The translations under genes were made by a program, and so were the position numbers. Positions 1 through 6,056 of a DNA stretch of 8,049 nucleotides are shown here, in pieces. The DNA comes from Desulfovibrionales bacterium GWA2_65_9 (GTDB lineage Bacteria; Desulfobacterota; Desulfovibrionia; Desulfovibrionales; Desulfovibrionaceae). The stretch is taken from contig MGTN01000050.1 in the NCBI GenBank assembly GCA_001799475.1, positions 1-8,049 on the forward strand. The letters are read 5' to 3'. The notes beneath the pieces were generated by a model. The model searched no databases. It was not told the origin of the DNA and saw nothing but the letters and a program-made list of their open reading frames with translations. How positions within the stretch are numbered: position 1 is the stretch's first letter; each line of letters begins with the position of its first letter.

Positions 1-1104
1 TTTTCGTCCGCGCGCCGGGCAATAGCTCGTTCGCGCCGAGGTGGCCACGACCTTGGGGGCCGCGCCCGCGCTCAGCGTCACCTGGGCAATGGCCTCGTCC
101 AGGCTCTCGGCCATGCGCCCGAGGCGCAGGGCGTTTGCCCGGTCCGGGTTGGCCCGGCCGCCCGCACCGTCTGTCCAGTGCGTCAAAATGCGCGTACCCA
201 GTTCCCGCTGATCGACCAGCGGGGTGACGAAACACACCCCCGCCAATTCGTATGTGCGGGAAACGCGGCACATATCGTGTATGTCGAGGTTTGTCAAAGA
301 AACCGTGGAAGGTTTCCCCGATTTATCGAGCACCGGATGGTGCAAAAGACAGATGCTCAGCCCGCGCCCCAGGCTGGCCGGGAGTTTCTGGGCGCGCAAA
401 AAATCTATGTCCGTTCCGGACAATTCTGCGGTCTGCAGGAGCTCCGGGCGGCGCAACAGGGTGCGCCGGAGGGACTCCTCGCGCCGCCACTGGGCGACCT
501 TGGCGTGGGAGCCGCCGCGCAGGACCTCCGGGACCTCACCGTCGCCGGCCTCAGGCCAGACCTCGGGCCGGGTATAGTGCGGGTGCTCCAGAAGCCCGCC
601 GGAGAAGCTCTCGTCAACGCCGGACTCCTCCTTGCCCATGAAGCCCGGCACCAGGCGCCCCACGGCCTCGAGGAGGCACAGGGCCGCAGCCTCGCCGCCG
701 TTGAGCACGAAGTCGCCCACGCTGACAGGCTCCAGGCCCTCGGCCTCAATGAGCCGCTCGTCGATGCCCTCGTAGCGCCCGCAGACCAGGGTCAGGGCGG
801 GCTCACACGCCAGCTCGCGCGCCAGGGCCTGGGTCAGTGGCGCGCCGGAGGGCGCAAGCACGATCTTGCGGCCCGGTTCCGGCACGCTTCTCAGGGCGGC
901 GGAAAGCGGCCCCGGCATCATGACCATGCCCGGTCCGCCGCCGTAGGGCCGGTCGTCCACCGGGCGGTGGCGGCCAGTGGCGAAGTCGCGCGGGTTCACC
1001 AGATCCACCGCCAGCACGCCCGACTCCACAGCCTTGGCCAGCTGGGCGCAGGCAAGCGCGCTGTGGAAGAATTCCGGGAACAGGGTCAGGATGGTGAAGC
1101 GCAC
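1..1104 (-). CDS. trmD: TrmD, tRNA (guanine37-N1)-methyltransferase fused to a second SPOUT-type RNA methyltransferase domain (partial, runs off left edge)
   Basis: The N-terminal ~240 residues are TrmD, which methylates G37 of tRNAs from S-adenosylmethionine to prevent frameshifting. Visible signatures are VDDRPYGGGPGM (49-60), CGRYEGIDER (108-117), VGDFVLNGGE (129-138) and GLLEHPHYTRPEVW (170-183). After ~248 the chain continues without a stop into LSICLLHHPVLDKSG, TNLDIHDMCRVSRTYELAG (271-289), FVTPLVDQRELG and PKVVATSAR. I recognise this as the alpha/beta-knot RNA-methyltransferase family found fused to TrmD in Desulfovibrio (Pfam Methyltrn_RNA_4); its target is not known to me. All 368 codons in the window are open and the C-terminus lies outside. 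The start is GTG at 1104: a GGAG lies 8 bases upstream and the protein begins MRFTILTLFPEFF, as TrmD should. It follows rimM by 110 bases. The residue aligned with the catalytic Asp169 of E. coli is Glu165. Confidence 0.95.
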   Translation of the reverse strand, partial: MRFTILTLFPEFFHSALACAQLAKAVESGVLAVDLVNPRDFATGRHRPVDDRPYGGGPGMVMMPGPLSAALRSVPEPGRKIVLAPSGAPLTQALARELACEPALTLVCGRYEGIDERLIEAEGLEPVSVGDFVLNGGEAAALCLLEAVGRLVPGFMGKEESGVDESFSGGLLEHPHYTRPEVWPEAGDGEVPEVLRGGSHAKVAQWRREESLRRTLLRRPELLQTAELSGTDIDFLRAQKLPASLGRGLSICLLHHPVLDKSGKPSTVSLTNLDIHDMCRVSRTYELAGVCFVTPLVDQRELGTRILTHWTDGAGGRANPDRANALRLGRMAESLDEAIAQVTLSAGAAPKVVATSARTSYCPARGRK

Positions 1105-1168
1105 GGCTGGGACTCCGAAAGGCGTTTTCGCTGGCCCAAGGTGTTCGGGCGGGTCTACGTTACGTAAG

Positions 1169-1215
1169 CTGGCCGGGTTTGTCCGGCTGGCCGGTTTTTC
1201 AATCTGGCCGGGTTT
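1169..1215. repeat. three-copy direct repeat in the rimM-trmD spacer
   Basis: The 12-base unit CTGGCCGGGTTT starts at 1169, 1187 and 1204 on the plus strand, giving a period of 17-18 bases. The first and third copies are identical; the middle one reads CTGGCCGGTTTT. The third copy reaches into the rimM stop codon (1215-1217). In the transcript (minus strand) the units read AAACCCGGCCAG. No hairpin with a following U-run accompanies them, so this is not an obvious terminator. Its function is unknown. Confidence 0.7.
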
Positions 1216-1814
1216 CACTTGGGCTTGGCGAGGTATAATTCCAGCAGGCCCGGCGGCGGGTCGATGACGATCCTCTTGCGCCCCGCGTCCAGGCCCAGGA
1301 TGAATTCCGGCACGGCCGGGAACAGGATCTCCTCCCCGCCTGTGCCACGGATGACCCAGGTGATCTGGCCGGGGGTGTCGAGGATGGCCTCGAACTCCCC
1401 GACTTCCCTGCCTTTGCCCTCCGGCCCGTCCGCCAGGTACACGCGCGAGCCGAGCAGCCGGAACAGGTACTCCTCGCCCTCGTCGGGCGGGGGCAGGTCG
1501 GCCTCGGCCACATAGACCACGGCCCCGCGCAACAGGTCGGCCGCGTTGCGGTCGCCCACGCCCTTGAGCGTGACCAGCATGCGCCCGGTGTGCTGGCGGC
1601 TGGCGGCCACCACAAAGGGCTTGGGCCTGCCGGGGCCGCCGCCCCCCTCTTTCGGGCCAGGCGCGGCCAGGAACAGGGTCTGCCCGGGCGCGAAAAGCAG
1701 CGGGGAGCCCGCATGGCTGTCCATGCAAAGCTCCCCACGGATGCCGTGCGGCTTGGCCACATGGGCCACGGCCACCATGCCGTGCGCACTCGCGCGCTCA
1801 GGCTTGGCGGTCAT
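1215..1814 (-). CDS. rimM: RimM, 16S rRNA processing / 30S maturation factor
   Basis: This 199-residue protein matches RimM, which binds ribosomal protein S19 and assists assembly of the 30S head. The N-terminal RimM barrel opens with VAVAHVAKPHGIRGEL (14-29). A PRC-barrel-like C-terminal half runs from about 114 and carries the family hallmarks LFPAVPEFILGLD (164-176) and IVIDPPPGLLEL (182-193). It is longer than the usual ~170 residues because of a Gly/Pro-rich insertion around 52-66 in the N-terminal domain. The ATG lies 4 bases after the khpA stop, which suggests translational coupling; the only SD-like bases (AGGA) are unusually close to it. Met13 (codon 1776-1778) is an alternative start that would still keep the whole domain, but it has no ribosome binding site. 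Neighbours rpsP, khpA and trmD support the assignment. Confidence 0.95.
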   Translation of the reverse strand: MTAKPERASAHGMVAVAHVAKPHGIRGELCMDSHAGSPLLFAPGQTLFLAAPGPKEGGGGPGRPKPFVVAASRQHTGRMLVTLKGVGDRNAADLLRGAVVYVAEADLPPPDEGEEYLFRLLGSRVYLADGPEGKGREVGEFEAILDTPGQITWVIRGTGGEEILFPAVPEFILGLDAGRKRIVIDPPPGLLELYLAKPK

Positions 1815-1818
1815 GGTC

Positions 1819-2052
1819 CTATTCGATTATCTCAAGCACGGCGCGCCGCTTGACCTTGGCCGCAGCAGCGCCGAGCAGGGTGCGCATGGCCCGGGCCGTG
1901 CGTCCCTGCTTGCCGATGACCTTGCCCAGGTCTTCTTTGGCCACCTTGAGTTCCAGCACAGCGGTCTGCTCGCCTTCGATCTCTGTGACCTTGACATCGT
2001 CCGGGCTGTCCACGAGCGACTTGGCGATGTATTCGATCATGTCTCTGAGCAT
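1819..2052 (-). CDS. khpA: KhpA-type single KH-domain RNA-binding protein
   Basis: This 77-residue protein is one type II KH domain with the diagnostic loop GKVIGKQGRTARAMRTLL (43-60), where GKQG (47-50) is the GxxG element that contacts single-stranded RNA. The family (KhpA, formerly YlqC or the KH-domain protein encoded between rpsP and rimM) binds RNA in the cytoplasm and in some bacteria pairs with KhpB/Jag. Length and position directly between rpsP and rimM are typical. It starts 88 bases after the rpsP stop with a G-run about 6 bases before ATG, and its TAG stop is 4 bases before the rimM ATG, so khpA and rimM are probably coupled. Nothing in the sequence gives a specific RNA target. 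Confidence 0.93.
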   Translation of the reverse strand: MLRDMIEYIAKSLVDSPDDVKVTEIEGEQTAVLELKVAKEDLGKVIGKQGRTARAMRTLLGAAAAKVKRRAVLEIIE

Positions 2053-2140
2053 GTCGGGCCCCCCAGGATGAATGTGCGCGGGAGAACGTGCCGTGAACTG
2101 GACCCCTGCCGCTGAAAACCCAAGACAGACGCCGGTGTGG

Positions 2141-2380
2141 CTAGGCGGCCTGCTTGGAGACGAGCGAACGGACCGTGTCGCTGGGCTTGGCGCCCAGGCC
2201 GATCCACTTGTCGTATGCTTCCTTGTTGATGACGACCTCTGCGGGCTCGATCATGGGGTTGTAATGTCCCAGGAATTCCAGCGGACGGCCGTCGCGGCGG
2301 CTGGCGCGCTCGAGCACGACCAGACGATAAAACGGACGCTTCTTGCAGCCCATGCGGGTCAGTCGAATAGTCAGAGCCAT
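2141..2380 (-). CDS. rpsP: 30S ribosomal protein S16
   Basis: This 79-residue protein begins MALTIRLTRMGCKKRPFYRLVV and contains LGHYNPM and AYDKWIGLGAKPSDTV, the S16 signatures. S16 binds 16S rRNA in the body of the 30S subunit. The frame is open 17 codons further upstream, but ATG at 2378-2380 is the start: an AGGGGG ribosome binding site lies 9 bases before it and the resulting N-terminus is canonical. It is 84 bases downstream of ffh. That spacer is locally AT-rich and holds a weak promoter-like pair on the minus strand (TTGCAA at 2426-2431 and TATCAA at 2403-2408, 17-base spacer). This could give extra ribosomal-protein transcription, but I would not rely on it. Confidence 0.96.
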   Translation of the reverse strand: MALTIRLTRMGCKKRPFYRLVVLERASRRDGRPLEFLGHYNPMIEPAEVVINKEAYDKWIGLGAKPSDTVRSLVSKQAA

Positions 2381-2464
2381 GTTGTCTTTCCCCCTGAATG
2401 TGTTGATATGCGGTTTAAAGTCAAATTGCAAGCGGATCGCCGCCTGCCTGGGTATGGCATGAAG

Positions 2465-4003
2465 TTAGCGCTTCTTGCGCTGCTTCTTGTTCATCTTCTT
2501 TTTCTTGCGCTCGGCCAGGGTCTTCTTGGACAGGCCCTTTTTGGCTTCGCCACCGCCCATCTCGCCCATGTCCGGCATTCCGGGCATGCCGGCCATGGCG
2601 TCGGCCATGGAGTTCTGCATTCCGGGCCGCGCGGTCTGCGGCCTGGTGCCCGGAGGGGTGTAGCCCGCGGGCATGCCGGGCATCTTGGGCATCTTGGGCG
2701 TCTTGCCGCCGCCCAGCATCTGCTGCATCATCTTGTTCATCTGCTCGAAATTCTTCAACAGCGCGCTGACCTCGGCCACGGGCTTGCCGCAGCCCTTGGC
2801 GATGCGCGCCCGGCGCGAGGCGTTGATGAGCGCGGGCTCCTGGCGCTCCTTTTTGGTCATGGAGCTGATGATGGCCTCGGCCTTGTCGATCTCCTTCTCC
2901 GGGACCTGCATGTCGCCCATCTTCTTGACCATGCCGCCCATGCCCGGCACCATCTTGAGGATGCTCTCCAGTGACCCGATCTTGCGCATGCGGCGCATCT
3001 GGGTCAGGAAGTCCTCGAGGTCGAACTTGGCCTGCTGCATCTTGGAGGCCAGCTTCTCGGCCTCCTCCTGCTCCATGCTGCCCTGGGCCTTCTCGATGAG
3101 CGTCATGACGTCGCCCATGCCCAGGATGCGGCTGGCCGCGCGGTCCGGGTGGAAGACCTCCAGGTCCGAGAGCTTTTCGCCCATGCCCACGAACTTCAGG
3201 CTCTTGCCGGTGACGCTCTTGATGGACAGGGCCGCGCCGCCGCGCGCATCGCCGTCCATCTTGGTCAGCACCACGCCGGTGATGTCCAGGCGCTTGTCAA
3301 AGGCCTCGGCCACGGTGACGGCGTCCTGGCCGGTCATGGCGTCGGCCACGAAAAGGATTTCCTGCGGCGCGCACGCGGCCTTGATGGCGCTGAGCTCCTC
3401 CATGAGGGGCTCGTCCAGGTGCAGGCGGCCTGCGGTGTCGAAGAGGATGGCGTCGCACCCGGCCTCGGCGGCCTTTTTCATGGCGTCGGCGCAGATGTCC
3501 ACGGGGTTCATGTCCGTGGTGCTGGGATAGGCCGGCACGCCGAGCTGCTTGGCCAGCACGTGCAGCTGCTCAATGGCCGCCGGGCGGTACACGTCCGCCG
3601 GGACCAGGTAGGGCTTGAGCTTGTGCTTGCCGCGCAAGAGGTTGGCCAGCTTGCTGGCCGTGGTGGTCTTGCCCGAGCCCTGCAGGCCGACCAGCATGAT
3701 CTTGACCGGCTTGCTGCGCAGGTCCAGGCCCTTCTGCTCGCCGCCTAAAAGCTCCACCAGCTCGTCGTGCACGAGCTTGACCAGCTGCTGGCCCGGGGTG
3801 AGGCTCTTGAGCACATCCGCGCCCATGGCCTTGTCGCGCACGCGGTCGATGAAGTCCTTGACGACCTTGAAGTTGACGTCGGCCTCGAGCAGGGCAAGGC
3901 GCACCTCGCGCAGACCGTCCTGGATGTTCTTTTCATCCAGGCGGGCCTGGCCGCGCATCTTGCGGAAGGCTTCTGAGAGGCGGTCGGTCAAACTGTCGAA
4001 CAC
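2465..4003 (-). CDS. ffh: Ffh, signal recognition particle GTPase (SRP54 homologue)
   Basis: This 512-residue protein is the SRP protein that binds 4.5S RNA and signal sequences and, with FtsY, targets nascent membrane proteins. Order: N-domain helical bundle (1-~90), GTPase G-domain with P-loop GLQGSGKTT (106-114), DVYRPAAIEQL, DTAGRLHLDE (189-198) and TKMDGDARGG (247-256), then the Met-rich M-domain (~317-432). The RNA-binding segment reads RIAKGCGKPVAEV where GSG is usual. A tail of ~75 residues follows, first Met/Gly/Pro-rich then strongly Lys-rich. GTG at 4003 is preferred: AGGAG lies 9 bases upstream and the product begins MFDSLTDRL, the family N-terminus. An in-frame ATG at 4012 abuts the AGGAG with no spacing, and a TTG at 4036 has no ribosome binding site. 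It is the first gene of the operon. Confidence 0.97.
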   Translation of the reverse strand: MFDSLTDRLSEAFRKMRGQARLDEKNIQDGLREVRLALLEADVNFKVVKDFIDRVRDKAMGADVLKSLTPGQQLVKLVHDELVELLGGEQKGLDLRSKPVKIMLVGLQGSGKTTTASKLANLLRGKHKLKPYLVPADVYRPAAIEQLHVLAKQLGVPAYPSTTDMNPVDICADAMKKAAEAGCDAILFDTAGRLHLDEPLMEELSAIKAACAPQEILFVADAMTGQDAVTVAEAFDKRLDITGVVLTKMDGDARGGAALSIKSVTGKSLKFVGMGEKLSDLEVFHPDRAASRILGMGDVMTLIEKAQGSMEQEEAEKLASKMQQAKFDLEDFLTQMRRMRKIGSLESILKMVPGMGGMVKKMGDMQVPEKEIDKAEAIISSMTKKERQEPALINASRRARIAKGCGKPVAEVSALLKNFEQMNKMMQQMLGGGKTPKMPKMPGMPAGYTPPGTRPQTARPGMQNSMADAMAGMPGMPDMGEMGGGEAKKGLSKKTLAERKKKKMNKKQRKKR

Positions 4004-4098
4004 TTGGGGCATCTCCTGCGCGTGCGCTTTGGGCAAAACATTTCCGCACCGGCCATCCTGTTCAGGGGCGGCTCGGCACGGCGTAAAAAAGAGACTGT

Positions 4099-4127
4099 GT
4101 GTTACATAAGCCGATAGGGCTAGTCAA
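4099..4127 (-). promoter_or_regulatory. predicted sigma-70-type promoter for the ffh-rpsP-khpA-rimM-trmD operon
   Basis: On the minus strand TTGACT (4127-4122) matches the -35 consensus at five of six bases. Reading 17 bases on gives TAACAC (4104-4099); at 15 bases TGTAAC is the better -10 match. It sits about 100 bases before the ffh GTG in the only gap upstream of the operon. The -10 element is weak, so the exact start is uncertain. Confidence 0.4.
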
Positions 4128-4188
4128 GGGGTGACATGGGGGTCTGGGGGGGCTTCAAGCCACCCGGCCGCCAGAGGCGCTCTCCGGC

Positions 4189-4962
4189 TCAGGCCACGCT
4201 GGCGCGGGCCGTGTCCTTGGCCAGGGTGAGCGCGGTCTTGACGCGCGCGATGAACACCTCCGGGCTGTCCTGGGCCTCGGCCTGGGCCGCGCCCAGGGTC
4301 ACGCCGATGCGCGCGCCATGGCTGAAGTTGTGCTGGGCCACCAGCTCGCGCAGCTTGTCGGCGAAGAACCCGGCCTTGTCGGTCCCGATGCCCGAGGCCA
4401 AGATGAGGAAGCGCCCGCTGCGCCAGCGGAAGAGGCAGTCGGCCTTGCGGATGTGCTGCTTGAGGAGCTGGGCCAGCTCGTAGAGCACCTGATCGCCCAC
4501 GTCGTAGCCCAGGGCATCGTTCACGGCCCGGAAGCCGTTCACGTCGACCATGATTCCCGAGAAGCCCGCGCCGTAGCGCTTGAGGCCTTCCAGTTCGCGG
4601 ACGATCATCTGGTCAAAGGCCATGCGGTTTAAGACCTTGGTCAGCTCGTCGTGGTGGCAGTGCTGGTCCAGGGAATCCTTGAGCCGCGCGATCTCAAGGG
4701 CATTCTCGCGCACGGGGCGCAGCAGTCCGGCATAGACCAGCACGGCCTGGGCCGCCAGCAGGGCCACGCCCAGGAGCAAGGCGCCGTAGGTCTCCTTGAT
4801 GAGTCCGGGCGAGTGCGTGGGATGGTCGGCCAGGAGCTGGTAGGCCACGAAGAATTCCGCCAACAGCACCCCGAAGATGGCCACCAGGGTGACGGAATAG
4901 AACAAGGCGGTGAGCTTGCCGGGCATCTTGCGCTCCGGGGGCGCTGCGGGGTGTTCAGCCAT
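4189..4962 (-). CDS. two-TM membrane protein with a degenerate GGDEF domain (RSGRF), intact I-site
   Basis: This 257-residue protein has two hydrophobic segments (about 17-41 and 58-81) flanking a short periplasmic loop, a helical linker (~84-100), and a cytoplasmic GGDEF domain (~101-255) starting HHDELTKVLNRMAFD. Compared from memory with Caulobacter PleD, Asp140, Asn148 and Asp157 match the metal- and nucleotide-binding residues. The GG(D/E)EF signature is RSGRF (181-185), removing both acidic residues, so diguanylate cyclase activity is not expected. The inhibitory c-di-GMP site RxxD is present as RKAD (172-175), exactly five residues before the signature. I infer a c-di-GMP receptor or scaffold rather than an enzyme. 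ATG at 4962 has GAGG 7 bases upstream and begins 19 bases after the preceding gene, so the two are probably co-transcribed. No strong terminator follows. Confidence 0.85.
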   Translation of the reverse strand: MAEHPAAPPERKMPGKLTALFYSVTLVAIFGVLLAEFFVAYQLLADHPTHSPGLIKETYGALLLGVALLAAQAVLVYAGLLRPVRENALEIARLKDSLDQHCHHDELTKVLNRMAFDQMIVRELEGLKRYGAGFSGIMVDVNGFRAVNDALGYDVGDQVLYELAQLLKQHIRKADCLFRWRSGRFLILASGIGTDKAGFFADKLRELVAQHNFSHGARIGVTLGAAQAEAQDSPEVFIARVKTALTLAKDTARASVA

Positions 4963-4981
4963 TGCCGGCCCTCATGCCTGG

Positions 4982-5593
4982 TCAGGGTTGGGTTTGATAG
5001 CGCAGCTCGCCCAGGTTGTCGCGCATGCGCAGGTCGATGAAGAAATTGCTCCAGGTCCAGCCGTAGCGGTCGCCCATCTGCCGGCCTGGCCCGTACAGGT
5101 CAATCAGGTGGTCCTTGATGAGGAAGAAGTTCTCCTGGCCTTCGAAGACGATGCCCACGCCCGTGAGCTTGCCCTTGGGAAAGTAGTAGGCCACGGAGCG
5201 GATCTCGGCCTGGCCCAGGCGCAGCAGTTCGTCGGTGCGGAAGTAGGTGCCGGGGAGGCTCACGGGCTTGGTCACGGGGACGAGCCCCGTTTGCCGGGAC
5301 AGGTCGGCTCCCCAGGCCAGCCCCCGGAAGTCGGCGGGCGCGCCCTTCACGGCAAAGGTCAGGTCGGGCCGCGTCGGCCTTGGCCTTGCGGCTGGCTGCT
5401 TGATGAATGCCGGCGGGGTGTCGATGTTGCCTGGAGCCTTGGTGCCGGCCGGGGGCTCGGGGATGGCTGCCGGGGCCGGGGCGGCCTGGCCGGACACCGT
5501 TGCCGGAGCGTCAGGCCCGCTCGCGGGGCAGGCCGCGGCGAGGACGAGGACAAGACATGCCGTCAAGGCAGGGACGGCCAAAGCACAGCGCAT
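4982..5593 (-). CDS. predicted exported protein or lipoprotein of unknown function
   Basis: From ATG at 5593 the product has 203 residues. The start is chosen because GGAGG lies 4 bases upstream and the protein opens with a signal peptide (MRCALAVPALTACLVLVLAAAC). The frame is open 21 codons further, but that would bury the signal. Cys22 follows Ala-Ala-Ala, a weak lipobox (Leu is absent at -3), so either lipidation or ordinary signal-peptidase I cleavage is possible. Residues 23-77 are Pro/Ala-rich, a likely flexible tether. A folded part follows (~78-203) with DFRGLAWGADL, YYFPKGKLTGVGIVFEG, FFLIKDHLIDLYGPG and a final FFIDLRMRDNLGELRYQ. This pattern resembles small periplasmic proteins I associate with deltaproteobacteria, but I know no function. 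The GGDEF-protein gene starts 19 bases downstream, suggesting a shared envelope role. Confidence 0.8.
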   Translation of the reverse strand: MRCALAVPALTACLVLVLAAACPASGPDAPATVSGQAAPAPAAIPEPPAGTKAPGNIDTPPAFIKQPAARPRPTRPDLTFAVKGAPADFRGLAWGADLSRQTGLVPVTKPVSLPGTYFRTDELLRLGQAEIRSVAYYFPKGKLTGVGIVFEGQENFFLIKDHLIDLYGPGRQMGDRYGWTWSNFFIDLRMRDNLGELRYQTQP

Positions 5594-5705
5594 GGAGCCT
5601 CCAGGCAAAAGTGTGTATCTGTCCTGCATCTTGGCCCGACTGGGTAGGGAAATCAAGACCTGACAGCACTTTTTTTGCCGGGAGTCGCACCTGCGGACTC
5701 AGGGC

Positions 5706-5945
5706 TCAGAGATACAGGGCCTCTGCGCCAGCACAGGCCAGGGCCGCCTCGCGGGTCTCCATGACCATGCGGCCCAGGCGCAGCAGTCTGCGTCCGGAGT
5801 TGATGTCCTCCAGGAGGCACTTCTCGCGCGCCAGGCACAGGGCCAGACGGTAGGGCCGTGGGTGGAAGGGGTCCGTGGCCTCGTAGACGCGGTACATCTC
5901 GGTGGGCAGGCTGTGTTGGGGCTGGGGTTCGACCAGGGCGTTCAT
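5706..5945 (-). CDS. small protein of unknown function (79 aa), sigma-54 promoter candidate upstream
   Basis: The product is 79 residues, beginning MNALVEPQPQHSLPTEMYR, with no transmembrane segment, signal peptide or motif that I recognise. The middle (RLALCLAREKCLLEDINSGRRLLRLGRM) looks helical and basic, with two cysteines eight residues apart. It is accepted as a gene because a perfect AGGAGG (5956-5951) lies 5 bases before the ATG and a near-consensus sigma-54 promoter lies just upstream. The next gene starts 112 bases downstream with no convincing terminator between, so the exported protein and GGDEF-protein genes may be read from the same promoter. The name and role are unknown. Confidence 0.8.
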   Translation of the reverse strand: MNALVEPQPQHSLPTEMYRVYEATDPFHPRPYRLALCLAREKCLLEDINSGRRLLRLGRMVMETREAALACAGAEALYL

Positions 5946-5950
5946 GGCGT

Positions 5951-5956
5951 CCTCCT
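5951..5956 (-). promoter_or_regulatory. perfect Shine-Dalgarno AGGAGG of the 79-aa gene
   Basis: AGGAGG is followed by five bases (ACGCC) and the ATG at 5945. It fixes the start of this short gene and supports its reality. Confidence 0.85.
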
Positions 5957-5970
5957 TGCTGCCGGTAATA

Positions 5971-5988
5971 TAGCAATTTCCGTGCCCC
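5971..5988 (-). promoter_or_regulatory. sigma-54 (RpoN) -24/-12 promoter element
   Basis: On the minus strand the site reads GGGGCACGGAAATTGCT. GGCACG (5986-5981) is followed by four bases and TTGCT (5976-5972), matching the consensus TGGCACG-N4-TTGCW except for the first T. The invariant GG and GC are separated by exactly 10 bases. With the C of GC (5973) taken as -12, transcription would begin near 5961, giving a ~16-base leader that just contains the AGGAGG of the 79-aa gene. An overlapping TATATT (5972-5967) could be a sigma-70 -10, but there is no acceptable -35 before it. Confidence 0.7.
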
Positions 5989-5989
5989 G

Positions 5990-6009
5990 TTCGCGATGAC
6001 GATTCGCGA
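5990..6009. repeat. paired TTCGCGA boxes next to the sigma-54 site
   Basis: TTCGCGA occurs at 5990-5996 and 6003-6009. Its core TCGCGA is self-complementary, so the pair reads as both direct and inverted repeats with centres 13 bases apart. The nearer box ends about four bases upstream of the -24 element. It may be a binding site for a regulator, but this is inference. Confidence 0.4.
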
Positions 6010-6056
6010 CGGCTGGTTGGCCGGGGAGTGGAGGACGGGAGGGTTTTGGCGTGCGC

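Noticed and set aside
1156..1166. TACGT-T-ACGTA inverted repeat between rimM and trmD
   Set aside because: Five-base arms around one base, with no promoter or hairpin potential; chance occurrence is likely.
178..1167. Long plus-strand open frames opposite trmD (and similar ones opposite rimM, ffh, the GGDEF gene and the exported-protein gene)
   Set aside because: They are antisense shadows of GC-rich genes. Their translations are low-complexity and Arg/Ala/Gly-rich without recognisable domains, while the minus strand encodes conserved families.
4147..4165. Hairpin GGGTGGC/GCCCCCC after the GGDEF gene as its terminator
   Set aside because: The stem has an internal T-C mismatch and no U-run follows on the minus strand, so it is not a convincing rho-independent terminator.
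5682..5700. GAGTC/GACTC hairpin after the 79-aa gene as a terminator
   Set aside because: On the minus strand it is followed by CCGGCAAAAAAA rather than a T-run; on the plus strand the T-run precedes the stem. It should not terminate either way.
5967..5972. TATATT as a sigma-70 -10 element before the 79-aa gene
   Set aside because: No acceptable -35 lies 16-18 bases upstream (CGCGAA at best), and the bases are better explained by the overlapping sigma-54 element.
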